Shown in pieces: positions 33,788 through 45,649 of a stretch of 64,000 nt of DNA; the stretch's first letter is position 1, and each line of letters begins with the position of its first letter. The position numbers and the translations under genes are program-made. The stretch covers positions 33,053,741 through 33,117,740 of the forward strand of contig CM041465.1 of assembly GCA_023213395.1 (NCBI GenBank), in the 5' to 3' direction. Below the pieces are notes generated by a model. It saw only the letters and a list, made by a program, of their open reading frames with translations, was not told the DNA's origin and ran no database searches. Origin of the DNA: Cycas panzhihuaensis (taxonomy: Eukaryota > Cycadophyta).

Positions 33788-34086
33788 TGAAAAGAATGGA
33801 TCTATCCTTCATCTCCATGCACTAAACATAAAGGCAAACATGGGAGCAAGAGAGACTTAAGAGAAAGAAAGTAGCTCTCACAAAATGAGGAGGTAATAAT
33901 AAGCCTCCTCCATTGAGCTTTTACTTTTATATTGAGAGAGGGAGCATTAAAGTTAGGTGAAATAAAATTACATATAATGTACATGAAAGTGCATTTCACT
34001 TAAGTGATCTAATTTAAAGTTCACTTAAGACCTTTTTCTAAAAATAATCAACTAATATAATGACCTTGTAATATTAACCCATTTCA
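33788..34086 (-). repeat. 3' LTR of copia M
   Basis: 299 bp; on the minus strand TGAAATGGG to CTTTTCA, matching 45347-45644. The minus-strand purine tract AAGGAGGAGAA adjoins at about 34087-34097. Confidence 0.9.
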
Positions 34087-34097
34087 TTCTCCTCCTT

Positions 34098-36010
34098 AAT
34101 GGTAAAATGTCATTTCATCATATTTTATTATATCCTATGAGGTCTTCATTTGAGCCTCTTACAAAGCAAACTACTATGACGCTTTTGCGGGAAACCCTCA
34201 TGGAGAAGAAAACCCACATATTTTCTAATCTACTAAATTGTCTCAATCGACTCTTTAAATGAAGCTAAATAGTTAATCAGTATAATGAACTTTGTCATTG
34301 AACTCTACTAGGTCTCTATATACCATTTGGTCATCCCCCATGCCCTTTCAAGTTTTCATGTGTTTTGATTTTCAAAAATAACACAGACCTTATCTTTTGC
34401 ACCCACAAGGGGTTTTTAAAAATGGGATAGAGCAGATACTTACTCTTGTCATTCTGTGCCTATAAGGGGTTTTTATAAATGAGATAGAGTATGATGGTCC
34501 TATTATCATCTCCTTCAATCAGTCGAAGATGAAGGCCCTAATATCGAGTTACCTTCAGAATTATTCAAACTTCACCCTCTTTAGTGGTTTGGTGAGATAT
34601 CAGCCACTTGATCTGTTGTGGGGTAGTACTCCAGTTGAATTGTGCCATCATAAACTAGTTCTCTAATCTTGTAGACTTTTGTACTTATATGTTTGGTACA
34701 ATTATGAAATACAGGACTGTTAGCCATTTGGATTGTAGATTGATTATCTACATATAAGCTATTAGAACTTATTTAGATGATATTTAATGTATTTAACAAT
34801 TATCTAAGCCATATCACCTCCTTGATTGTCTCAAAAGTAGCAATAAATTTAACTTTAGTAGTTGAGTTTGTAATTATCTTCTGTCATCTAGATCTCCATG
34901 ATATTAGTGTTGTTCCAAGAAATGTTATATACCTAGATGTAGATCTTCCTATGTATTTATCTCTTGTAAAGTCTTAGTATGTGTATACATAAATTTTAAA
35001 TTATGCATTAGGTTCATACAATAGACCATATTTACTAGTCATCTTGAGGTACCTCAACACTCGTATTGTAGATTGCTACTAATTTTGCTTAGGATTTATC
35101 ATGAATCTTGCAAGAATGCTAATAGAGTGTGTAATATATGGCCTTATGTTGGTAGTATAGATGAGACTACCTAGAAGTTACCTATAGAGTGTTGTATCTA
35201 CTCCCTAGTATCACCATCAGATGAGAGTTTAATACTAGGTTCTATAGGTGTAGCCACTAGTCAAGCAGCTTCCAACTGAAACTTTTTCAGAAGATCATTG
35301 ATATACTTTTCTTGTGAGAGAAAAATTTTGTAATTCTTTTGAGTTACTTAAATTCCCAAGCAATATTTCATCAACTCGGGGTCAAACAATTCAAAAGTTT
35401 TAGCAAGGTCTTTCTTTAGTTGGCTAATTACCTATTCACTATTTTCCATTATTAGTATATCATTCATAAAGATTAAGAGGTAAATGACATTATTATTTTG
35501 GTGCTTGATGAATAGTGTTACATCAATATCTCAATAGTCACAAACCTCATATCCAAGCTGCCTCATTCTTTCAAACAACTTAGTAAACCAAACACGAGGG
35601 GATTGTTTTAGGCCATACAAGGACTTTCTGAGCCTGCAAACCGTATGCTCTTGACTAACAATCTCATATCCTTCTAGCTAAGCCATGTAAATTTCTTCTT
35701 TAAGGGCCCCATTCAGAAATGTGGTTTTAACATCGAGTCGGTGGATTTTCTAACCCTGTTGAGTAGCCAAGGCTATAAGAGTTCTAATTATAGGTCACTT
35801 GGTTGTAGGAACAAAGATTTTAGTGTAGTCGATACCTTCCTTTTATGTGAATCCTTTTGCTACCAACCTCGCCTTATGTTTTTCTAGGGTACCATCTGAT
35901 CTGTACTTATTTTTTAACACCCATTTATTTTGAACTACCTTTCTTCCAAGTGATAAATCAATAAGCTCCCATGTACTATTTTTGATAAGAGATTGATATT
36001 CTTGGTTCAT
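34098..36010 (-). pseudogene. Copia M reverse transcriptase and RNase H remains
   Basis: No long frame survives, but landmark blocks can be read on the minus strand: RLRKSLYGLKQSPRVWFTK around 35640-35580, then IYLLIFMNDILI around 35490-35455, where the active site YVDD has become FMND. Weak RNase H traces follow to about 34100. In this family these domains copy the RNA into DNA; this copy is inactive. Confidence 0.8.
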
Positions 36011-36019
36011 CGTATTTCT

Positions 36020-37241
36020 CTAAGATACATGCTTTACAACTTCTTGGTATGTTATGGGCTCTTCATTAAGAGCAAGGTATAATTCTACTGGTTCAAGCTC
36101 AATGGAAAGTGATTCATGCATCCTTACTCTATCGGCACTTCTAGTGCCAATTCTTCCTACCTCATCTAGTTGTATATCCTTGGGTAGTTGGTAAGCTTCA
36201 CGAAAACTTTGAGTTGGGAATAACATTTTCATTTCCACAGCCCCTTGGTCTTTGTTTTGATCCTGAAAAGGATCATGTGAAATGTTTGGCATAGAGGAAG
36301 TTAACGATGCAAGAGAAGATGGGCTAGCCACTAATGTTGGAGAAGGTGGTCCTTCTGCTATGGCTTTATCTTTGTCAACTTGGTTGTTCTCAAATGATGG
36401 TGTTAGATGTGCATACATTGGATAGGAGTCACAACTTATACCCTTCGAGGCACTATTATTAGATTCCATGATTTTGAACAACTGTTGAGCATCTCCCCCC
36501 CTAAATTTTAGAATCTAGATATCAAATTCAATAGCATTATTAAATCGGTATGAAGGTATCTTAGAGTCAAGTCTAAGTAATTGATCTTTAGTCTCTACAA
36601 AGAAAACATCTCTAGTGATGATAATTTTACATTATGAAGGTAGAAAAACCTTGTACCCCTTTTTTCCCATAGGGTATCCAACAAAGATGCCTTTAAGGGC
36701 TCTATCTTGGAGCTTGTTTCTGTGTTCTTCCAAAATGTAAGCATAACAAATAGAGCCAAAATTTCTGAAATGGGAGATAGAGCGAGCATGTCCATACCAC
36801 ATTTCATATGGAGAGGGGTCAAGCTTAGAGGGACTAACAATGTTGATTCAATATACAGTACTACAAATAGCCTTAGCCCAAAGATAGACAGGGACAGTCT
36901 TATATACCAGCATAGCATGAGCCATGTTCATGATAGTCCTATTCATGCACTCAAAAACTCTATTTTGCTAGAGCGTACTAGAAACAGTGGTCTGATATTT
37001 GATCCCATGGTGATGTAGGTACGATTCAAACTCATAGAGGTGTACTTGCCACCATTGTCAGTCCTGAGTATTTTAATCTTGAATCTAGATTTATTTTCCA
37101 CACGAGCCTTGAAAGCTTAAAACATAGAAAAGGTGTCATCATTCTTTGCAAGAAAAGTAACCCATACTTTCTTGGTAAAATCATCAATGAAAGTAATATA
37201 GTACCACTTCTGTTTGAAAGAATGGATGGGCATATGACCAT
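36020..37241 (-). pseudogene. Copia M integrase remains with the following linker
   Basis: Three minus-strand frames (37241-37032, 36918-36595, 36481-36020) cover the integrase core and a Ser/Pro-rich linker (LVASPSSLASLTSSMP). The usual integrase block near MHTPQQNGV can be recognised only in part around 37000-36900. The linker ends in QEVVKHVS just before the reverse transcriptase. Confidence 0.75.
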
Positions 37242-37260
37242 ATATATCTAATTGTATAAG

Positions 37261-37860
37261 CTACAAAGGTTGGCTAGATTTCCATTGACTATGAGGTTTG
37301 GCAATGATACATACTTTGCATTTGAAGGGCTTAGAGGAGAGATTAGGTATACCAGGAAGAGTGACATGTAGTTCTCTTAAATGATTAATTTTAATATGGC
37401 CCATATGAGCATGCCATAGGGATGCTTGGGATAACTTTTGAGGAGTCAAGGTTATGGTAAAAGTAGAGTCATCATCAATATAGTTAGCTTTAGAGGATAC
37501 TAAGACAGTTAAGCAAAAAAGTTTACCATCAAGAATTCCAGTCATAACCATAGCATTTGAAGGGGGGTGAATAACACAGAGAGTTTGATTATTTGCAGTT
37601 ACACTCAAATTAAATCCATGAGAGATAAGGGTGGATAGGAAGAGTATGTTCTGCTTCACAGAAGAAATATATAAAACATCAACAAGGGTAAAATCTAGAA
37701 GGCCTAGGTGTTTCACGCAAATAGTTCCAAGTCCTTCGACTAGATGAGATGATTTATCAACCATGTATACAACACCATGAACTTCAGAGTCAAAATCCTA
37801 AAAGAACTGATGATGACAAGTCATATATTATGTTGCTCTAGTATTTGTTATTGGAGAGGC
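37261..37860 (-). pseudogene. Copia M protease and pre-integrase region
   Basis: A minus-strand frame of 167 codons (37764-37261) covers the second half of the protease, with GLGTICVKH and DVLYISSVKQNILFLS, and the pre-integrase zinc region with LWHAHMGHIKINHLREL and CKVCIIAKPHSQW. Upstream, about 37860-37765, the protease active-site region reads RAT-stop-YMTCHH, so the D-S/T-G-A motif is damaged. Order and spacing are those of copia Pol. Confidence 0.85.
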
Positions 37861-37899
37861 ATGTGCATCATGTAAAATTTACTCCTTGAGGCTAGAGTG

Positions 37900-39230
37900 A
37901 GGGCATATATATATATATGAAAGATTCTTGTACCAGAGAATATTTGTAAACCATGTATAATGGGTTGAATACCCTATTCCAGCTTGAATGTCTTAAATGA
38001 TTTACTTTGTAAAGGGGTCCTGATCTCATTCTTGCTTGGTGATTATTATCCAAGAGGGATTGACTGTGGTGATAGAATATAGTGTAGAGCCTTCTTTCTT
38101 ATGAGATAAAGCATCAGTAGCTATATTATACTTACCTTTTTTATATATGATTTCAAAGTCAAAAGATTGCATTTTGGTGACCTATTTTTGTTGTTCCTTA
38201 GATGTTTTCCTTTGAGATAGGAAATATTTTAAGCTATCATGGTCTGTTTTTATTTGGAAATGTGTTCCCAATAAATATTATCGTCATTTTCTAACCGCAT
38301 GGAGAATTGCTAACATCTCCTTCTTATAGGTGGATTTGACCTATTTCTTAGGTGTAAGTTGATGACTTTCAAAGGACAAAGATTTCCCTTCTTATATTAA
38401 GACTACTCCAATGTTATTCCCCGATGCATCACATTCAATGATAAAGGTCTTTGTAAAGTCTAGTGTTGCAAGGACTAATGTGGTAGTTAAAGCCACCTTT
38501 AGGTGTTCAAATACCTCAGAAGCCTTATCATTCCAATGAAAGGAATCCTTTCTTAACAAGTTGATTAAAGAGGAAGCAATCCTTACATAGCCTTGAATAA
38601 ACTTTTGATAATACCCTGTGATTCCTAAGAACCCATGTAGGCCCTTGATGTTTTTGGATTTAGGCCAGTTTGTAATAACTATAATTTTCTTAGGATTCAC
38701 CTTTACTCCTTCTTGAGAGATAATATGGCCTAAATATTCTATTTATATTTTCTAAAATTGACATTTTAATTTTTTTGCATAAAGTTAGTTGTCTACAAGT
38801 ACCTGTAATGCCTTATCAACATGCTAAAGATGGTCTTTACATATATGACTAAAGATCAGAATGTCATTAAAAAATAGTAACATAAACTTCCTTAAGTAAG
38901 GCTGAAAGAGTTTGTTCATGAGTCTTTGAAAGGTGGATGTAGCATTAGTTAAGACAAACGGCATGACTAAAAATTCATAATGTCTTTCATTTGTATGAAA
39001 TACAGTTTTATGAACATCCTCTACCTTGATCCTAATTTGATGGTACCTTGACCGCAAGTCCAATGATGTGAAGAACATTGCTCCATGGAGTTCATCCAAG
39101 AGTTCATCGATGACTGGTATAGGAAATTTATCCTTGATGGTTATCTTATTAAGCTCATAGTAGTCTACACACATGCAAAATGAGCCATCCTTTTTTCTTA
39201 CTAAAATCATTAGGGCAAAAAAATTACTTT
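37900..39230 (-). pseudogene. Gypsy reverse transcriptase and RNase H remains (truncated element)
   Basis: The frame 39210-38824 gives the reverse transcriptase palm ([19 protein letters not shown], then [14 protein letters not shown]) and ends [10 protein letters not shown], where FFND replaces YLDD. 38700-38392 continues with the thumb and RNase H start (GFLGITGYYQKFI, IIECDASGNN). Around 38190-38100 RNase H ends with FDFEIIYKKGKYN and ATDALSHKK. The coding sense fades near 37905, before any integrase. Confidence 0.88.
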
Positions 39231-39239
39231 TACTTTCTC

Positions 39240-41000
39240 TAATAGTAACAGCATTAAGGAGTTCTTGAACTAGTCATTCAATTTCATTCCTTTACTGGTA
39301 GGGATACCGGTATGGTCGAATACAAGGAGAATTACTTCTAGCTACCAAGTCAATGCTATGATCTTGGTCACGTATTGGGGGAATACCTTGAGAAATATCC
39401 TGAAAGACCTAGCTGTGGCGATGAAATACCAATTTTAAGTCATTTGGTATACCATCATCTTAGAGAATGTCCCTTTATGTTGGAAATTCTTGACCTTCTA
39501 GAGCATAATATTTGGCAATGATTCCTATACCACCCTTTTTAATAAGCCTCTCCATATGGTGTGAGTTGATAATTTAGGCTAGAGGAGGAATGATCCCATT
39601 CAATTGATAGTTAATTCCTTTGGAAGTAAATCGAATGAAGGGCTCTTGCATATTTAGTTAAATGGTCCCTAGTGGTTTGAGCCATTGTACCCCTAATACA
39701 ACATCAACTCCTCTAACGGGAATGGCATACATAGAAGTAGAAAGGTAATAGTCACCTATTTGCAACTTGATGTTGTGACATTTTCCCCCACAAACGAGTG
39801 TCCCTCTATTAGCCACCATAACCTAGAAAGTTTTGACAGGTTATAGAAAATAGTTGAGTTCTTCAATAAATTTTTAAGTAATAAAATTGTGAGTGCTCCT
39901 AGAATCTATGAGGATAACCACCTTCCTTTTCTTAATGTACCCAATAAGTTTGAGTGTTTGACGAGTTACAATTCTAGCTAGGGCATACATAAATATAGTA
40001 ACAGTATCTTCTTCTTCCTTCTCAGGTGGGTCACAATCATTATTTTCTAGCTCTAATTAGGCTTCCTCTACTGGTTCATTATCTTAGGTATCCTCAATTA
40101 TAAATAAGCATTATTCAGGATACTTATGGTCTTTATTCTACTTTTGGTTACAATGAAAATATAACCCTTTCAATAGTTTCTCATCCATCTCTTGGGAAGT
40201 CATTCATTGCACACCATGAACCTGAAATTATGGTCGTTGTTTTGGGAACGTTCATTAGAGGGGTCAGGATACTTTATTTTTTGCTTCAATATATTGAGCA
40301 AAATTGATAATTGTAGAGATGTTATCAAGTTTTAAGAGTCACAACTCATGTCTGATGTTATCTTGTAACCCATTAATGTATGACTCAAGTAATTTATTCT
40401 GACAAAGACCATCAACCCTTGTGGAGAGACGTTGGTATTCTATTATATAAGCTGAAATAGTCCCCTCCTATCTAACTTTAGTTAACTAGTTAAAGTGGTC
40501 ATGTTCCCAGGTACTATCATATTGAGTTGTAAGATCCTTGACAAAACCCTCCCATTGATAACTAAGCCCACCAATTATTTTCATAACCCATTGGTACCAT
40601 TGGTAGGGTTCAGTTTCCATATGTAAAGAAGTAAGAGGGATCTTTTTATCTGTTGGAACATGATGAAGAGAAAAATATTATTCCATTTAGGCGATCTAGG
40701 TATGTACATCTATGTCATTGAACTTCATGATTTCTACCTTATGAAGGAAGTTCAGACGGAAGCATCTATCATCATTACTTCCATCTTCTTTAGCGAAGTA
40801 ACCCCTACCTATGTGAGTAATATCATCAAAGTCAATCTTTTCTTCCTTAAAAGGTTTTATGGATGTGAGCTCTAGCATTACTACTTCAAATTTTTCATTG
40901 AAGTCATTTTGGATTTGTAATATATCTCCTCGAAGTTGTGTGACAACATCATTGAGATCTTGAGTCCAACTTGGGTTCATCTTAGGGGCCATTTATTCAC
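39240..41000 (-). pseudogene. Gypsy gag and protease remains (truncated element)
   Basis: The minus-strand ATG at 40992 begins MAPKMNPSWTQDLNDVVTQL with a coiled-coil-like follow-up, a usual gypsy gag start. Only short frames can be read in the middle of gag (40650-40100). Around 39960-39800 a protease-like segment is suggested by position and by short words, but I could not read a clean DSG/DTG motif. Confidence 0.65.
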
Positions 41001-41889
41001 AAGATCTAAGTTGAATCCTAGTTGGTAAATGTGAATAAAAAGGATTTGATGGGGTGTCTATAGATTGTTATCCCCAATATTTTACAATGAGGTGATATGG
41101 TTTTTTTTTTTCTTTTTTACTATTTTATTTTTTTACTTTTTTTTCTTTCTTATTTTTTTTACTTTTTGGTCACTAATTGGCTGACTGTCTATGTATGTAT
41201 AAGCTGATGAAAAACTAACAAGACACTAGATTTAACAAATTGATAATAATTGACTCATCGACTGATTATATGCACACAAACCATTAATACACTGACCGGG
41301 TACACTAAGTATGGGCTTGTCTAGTTTGTAGGCCCTCTGATATACTGATCCCAGTCATAAATAGTATCAACTTACAGAGGAAAATGCTCTACTTTGTAGT
41401 CATATTATCCTATCTCTAGGATATGTGGAGAGTAACTTCTCAGAGCTAATCACTTATTGGTACACTATAAATTACAGGCGATCAATAAGTTTCCTATGGT
41501 TACCTATACTAGGAAGGTCTATCTAGGGGGTCCTCCTATATACCCGCAGGTATGTGGAGGTGTAATTTCGTAGTCAAATTCTATCTAAAGCTTGATTCAA
41601 GAGTGTGATCTCCAGTCATTCACGCAAGGGATAGAAAATCCATAATATGCTTAGCCCAAAATGATAGATCCTTATGATATTTACAGACCCCCAGCATAGG
41701 GTCTCTATCTAAATGTAAAACAAAACTACCCAGTGGCAGTATTAGGGTAGTTGTCCGATTACAGTGTTATCTACCCCCAAAAAGAAAAATAACTAAGCAA
41801 AACTTAAATGAGAATAGATACTAATGAGAAAAAACTAATGGAAAAAATTGATTATTTAATACCTTTAACTCTCCTACAAGGTATGGATA
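41001..41889 (-). other. Leader of the truncated gypsy element
   Basis: No gene. Contains a T-rich tract at 41100-41165 (A-rich on the coding strand) and ordinary AT-rich DNA up to the PBS. Confidence 0.55.
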
Positions 41890-41905
41890 GACCGCTCTGA
41901 TATCA
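41890..41905 (-). other. Primer-binding site of the truncated gypsy element
   Basis: The minus strand reads TGATATCAGAGCGGTC two to three bases after the LTR end TTACA, as in tRNA-Met-primed elements. Confidence 0.7.
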
Positions 41906-41908
41906 CTT

Positions 41909-42327
41909 GTAACGAACTATTACACCAAAACCCCGAGGTGTTAGTGAAGAGGGCCCCCTACCAAGTAGACCATTACTAATGGCCTACTTGGTGGGGGACC
42001 CTCTTCACTAACACCTACTTGGTGGGGGGCCCTCTTCACTAACACCTCGAGGTTTTGGTGTAACAGTTCATTACAATTGGTATCAGAGCCAAGACCCAGG
42101 TTCGAATCCCATGGGGGAAGTATCACTTATGGGAGTGGTGGGGTGATGCGCCAAATGTCACTAATGCATAAAACATCATCGTAACTGGGGCCTATGGGGT
42201 GCATGAACGTTGGTGAAAGTAGAGCTAGGCAGAGCTAGCCCGTTCAACCTAGGGGAAGGTAATAGTCTACTTAGTGAGGGACCCTCTTCGTTAACACCTT
42301 AATGTTTAGGTATAATGGTTCATTACA
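41909..42327. repeat. Inverted LTR cluster: one minus and two plus LTR-like units with an internal PBS
   Basis: Three related units end (G)TTC(A/G)TTACA: a minus-strand unit 41985-41909, a plus unit ending 42075 and a plus unit about 42260-42327. The first two meet head to head at the palindrome CCATTACTAATGG (41970-41982). After the second comes a plus PBS (42078-42090), about 160 bp of interior and a purine run AGGGGAAGG (42251-42259), then the third. The plus half thus has the layout of a tiny TRIM element. Alternatively the whole 419 bp is one LTR of the gypsy element with terminal inverted repeats. A 31-bp direct repeat lies within the second unit (about 41985-42046). Confidence 0.6.
42078..42109 (+). 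other. Plus-strand PBS followed by a B-box-like word
   Basis: TGGTATCAGAGCC (42078-42090) is followed by GGTTCGAATCC at 42099-42109, which equals the RNA polymerase III B-box consensus. It may be coincidence or a tRNA-derived piece. Confidence 0.45.
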
Positions 42328-42332
42328 ATGTG

Positions 42333-43260
42333 CACCATGGCACTCTTGATAGCTTGGTAGTTTATTGGTGGCAGTTCTACAATTTTTGGAATAGTGTCAT
42401 TTCCTATTATACCTTTGGCATACAAATATTTGATTTCTAGTCCCATAAGAAGTATTGGGCTGGTTAGATTATCTCTTATTATTGGATCTGGATCCAGGTT
42501 GATTATTTTGGCCTTGGCCTTGAGACTATTTTTGTTAGAGTTGAGGAGCTTGTTGACCAAGAGGACATTGTCCTTATTGTCTACCTCTACCTCTTCCACA
42601 GGAATTACCACCTCTATGAGAGTATTAACCTTGATTTTTGGTATAAAAAAGATCTTCTTCCACTTCAAAAGTAGCATCAACTGGATCTGATATAATGAAA
42701 AAGTTGGTATTAAAGGTCTTATCAAATTCAATGAACTTATCAGTAAGAACCTCAAAGTTTGGGGTCTTTAAAGTGCCACTAGATTGAAGATTTCCTAGTA
42801 AATTTTTGTAATCTGTGATATGGAAACATAACTGAATCAAGAAAGCCCATGTAATACATTGAGTTTTAAAATCTGTATCAATGGCTTGCTTAATTAGATG
42901 AAGGAGATTGATTATCTCACTTACGTGTCCTTTCTGAATTTTTAATTTGTTCATCTTCAACACTAAGTGAACAAATTCTAAGTATGATTTAGTGTCAAAG
43001 TTCTTCTTAAAAACTTCAAGAATTTTCTATGTTATATCACGTACAACTTTATCAATGAGATTATGCAGGGAATAATCAGTGACAAGAATTATCCCTACAT
43101 AGATTTTATCATCATCAAGTTCCCATTGGCATTTAGCTACAACTTCAGTGGGACTAGTTGGAGCACCTCCTCTAGAAGTAATTATAGTAGCTGTAGTAGC
43201 AACAAATAGTGTAAGTTACAAGTGATCTCTCTAAAGACCTTCATACTTTATAGCATTTCT
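42333..43260 (-). pseudogene. Copia M gag remains
   Basis: The minus-strand frames 42963-42625 and 42755-42306 overlap in different phases. The first contains UBN2-like residues (AFLIQLCFHITDYKNLLGNL). Near 42440-42390 a zinc knuckle is recognisable as CQRYNRK-stop-HYSKNC, with the second cysteine and the glycine before histidine lost. The sequence SYQECHGAH at the left edge leads into the protease beyond the gypsy insertion. Confidence 0.75.
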
Positions 43261-45330
43261 GACATAAGGTGTACCACATATCCCAATTTTCTTTCCCTTT
43301 AAGAATGCAGTTCATATTTTGCTTGAACCGTGAAGACACAGTATCTTCTCAGAAAGGAAGAAATGAATAAGGGACGATAAAAGTGATGTCAATAAATGAC
43401 TAATCACTATTTACAAATATGAGATGTAATGAAGTAGTGTAGCAAAAGGAAGAAGAAGTGAGAATGGTTGCTCAAAGATGAAGAGAGAAACTTAGAGAAA
43501 AGTTGCCAACCCTTGTGACAAATATTAACCTGATGTAGTAGGAATATAAAATGCACTATGATGAAAATTTGTCACTAACACTTGTGGTAAATATTAACCT
43601 AATGTAGTAGGAATATAAGAAACATTATTATTGTGATTACATTATGGATCGCTTTTATAAATAAGTAGGTGGTCAATATACAAGATTGTAGGCCAATGTG
43701 GAAGCTAATATCATTGGGCGTACACAAGTTGAAACACAAATACAGGATGCATAATCAACCTAATAACCTTTAACTTGTGTCTAACATATAGTTGAGGTTG
43801 TTTAAGGGATGCTTAGGCTTCTAATAGAATTAAGTTGGCCTTCACTTGCAATACCTGCAATTGTGTTTGGTGATGAAATCTAAGTCACAACAGAGCCCAG
43901 TACTCCCAATCCTCACTCAGTTCATTAATGAACAGCTATATACCTCCTCCAAAGAGTGGTACGTGCATACCCCATGGCTATAACGGATATTAGATAGAGT
44001 ATATTTTAATCTTATATTAAAGTTTTAGTTTTCTGAGTTAGTTATTAGGATGATCCCTAATTGGGGTATGATGGTATGGCTAACCAAACCTCACTAATAT
44101 TATAGTTCAGTCTAGTCCCAACTTGAAACCCACACCTCCTTTATGGTATGGCATTGTGCCAACTAAGATACCTTAACCTTGGCAAGTATGTAAATAGGTA
44201 CAAGATGGTAGAAAATAGTGTACATGATGCATTCTTTTTAGGAAGTATGAAAATATTATTGAATTTGTATCAAATATACATTTAACTGAAAATAGAGTGC
44301 TTGCTTGGAGTGTCTTTAGAGTGCTTACTTGAAGTCATTTTGGAGTGTTGAAATATAATGCTGATAAGTAAGTTTGGACATTGGATATTGGTCTGATCTA
44401 GGTGTTTTTTTACTTACTTTTACAATGGGCGTTTAAGCCTTATAAAAAAATGGCAGAAAATTTCTTCACATTTTTTTTTAAATACAAAAAAAAAAAAAAT
44501 CACTAAAAAAGCAATAACTTTCTCCCACAATAACAAAATTGAGTGCTAATTTTTGTGATATAAACTGGACTCAGAACTTCATTTTCAAGAAGTGAAATCA
44601 GGTCCAAATGAGTTCTAAAAAAATTTTGGCAGTCCTACAAAGTTAGTAGAATATATTTTTCTAAAATTCTTACTAAAAATGAATGTTGTTCACTAAAATA
44701 GCAATAACTTTATTATACGGCAAAAAAATTGGGTGTTGATTTTTATGCCAGAAACTAGACTCATAGCCTCATCTTTAGTAATTGGAATTAGGTCAATTGG
44801 AGCTCTGTATATTATAGACATATGAAGTTTAGCAAGTAGATTTTATTTTTGTAGAAATTTTAGCTTGCTAATATCTCATCAACACATGATACCATGTGAT
44901 TTCCATCATTTTTTTATCACCAGGATCCCAATATGGAAAAGGTAAGAGCATACAATGATAGATATTTTAAATGGCTCTAAATTCTTTACAAAAGTGGGTA
45001 GAACCTCCCCTTACAATCATTCTTCTAAAAGCTGAAAAACTTTCAGCAGCATTTCTCCTAGCTAAAAGGACAAAAAGAGGGAAAAGAAAAGAAGAATGAG
45101 ATAACATAAATAGCTACTGAAGGATTGGAATCCTTGAGCCATACAACTCCTTGTATTGTGCTTCCAAACCTACAAAAGAGAAAGAGAAAGCAAATAATAC
45201 TAAATATGCTATGATAAAAACTTGAAAATATTCCTAAATCCACTTTCATAATCTCCTTTACCACATGGATTGTGGGGGAGAAGGAAGTGATGGCTCCATT
45301 ACAAGTGCAAGTGAGGAATATGAAGGAAGG
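43261..45330 (-). other. Leader of copia M
   Basis: About 2 kb between gag and PBS with no conserved frame. Includes an imperfect duplication around 43505-43560 and 43565-43625 (ATATTAACCT(G/A)ATGTAGTAGG) and another around 44500-44600 and 44690-44790 (AGCAATAACTTT). Confidence 0.6.
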
Positions 45331-45345
45331 AAGCTCTAATACCAC
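45331..45345 (-). other. Primer-binding site of copia M
   Basis: The minus strand reads TGGTATTAGAGCTTC beside the 5' LTR. Confidence 0.75.
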
Positions 45346-45346
45346 A

Positions 45347-45644
45347 TGAAAAGAGTAGATCTATCATTCATCTCCATGCACTAAACATAAAAGCAAACAT
45401 GGGAGCAAGAAAGACTTGAGAGAAAGATAGTAGCTCTCACAAAATAGGGAGGTAAGAATGAGCCTCCTCCATTGAGTTTTTACTCTTCTATTGAGAGAGG
45501 GAGCATTAGAGTTAGATGAAATAAAATTATACATAATGCACATGAAAATGCATTTCACTTAAGTGATCTAATTTAAAGTTCACTTAAGACCCTTTTTAGA
45601 AACAATCAACTAATGTAATGACCTTATGACATTAACCCGTTTCA
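45347..45644 (-). repeat. 5' LTR of copia M
   Basis: 298 bp, matching 33788-34086, TGAAACGGG to CTTTTCA on the minus strand. Confidence 0.9.
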
Positions 45645-45649
45645 GTAAA

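Larger units (their letters stand above)
37866..42327 (-). mobile_element. Truncated gypsy element nested in copia M
   Basis: The copia M coding sense runs GAH up to 42328 and resumes ASPITN at 37860. The flanks share the duplication CACAT (minus strand; 42332-42328 and 37865-37861), so the insertion ends are well placed. Inside, on the minus strand: an LTR-like end and PBS (41909, 41905-41890), leader, gag, protease, reverse transcriptase and RNase H. Integrase and a clear 3' LTR are missing, so the element lost its 3' third after or during insertion. Its upstream edge carries the inverted LTR cluster 41909-42327. Confidence 0.75.
33788..45644 (-). mobile_element. Minus-strand copia element M, with a nested gypsy fragment
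   Basis: LTRs at 33788-34086 and 45347-45644 are flanked by GTAAG (33783-33787) and GTAAA (45645-45649). On the minus strand a PBS follows the right-hand LTR and a purine tract precedes the left-hand one, so transcription would run right to left. Gag lies at about 43260-42333, protease and integrase at 37860-36500, and reverse transcriptase at 36010-34090. The gypsy fragment 37866-42327 is inserted between the gag zinc knuckle and the protease. All frames are broken. Confidence 0.9.

Noticed and set aside
36707-37018. Plus-strand frame of 103 codons
   Set aside because: It is antisense to the copia M integrase, which has the recognisable domain.
42078-42109. Possible tRNA gene
   Set aside because: Only a B-box-like word is present; no cloverleaf can be folded and the upstream part is a PBS.
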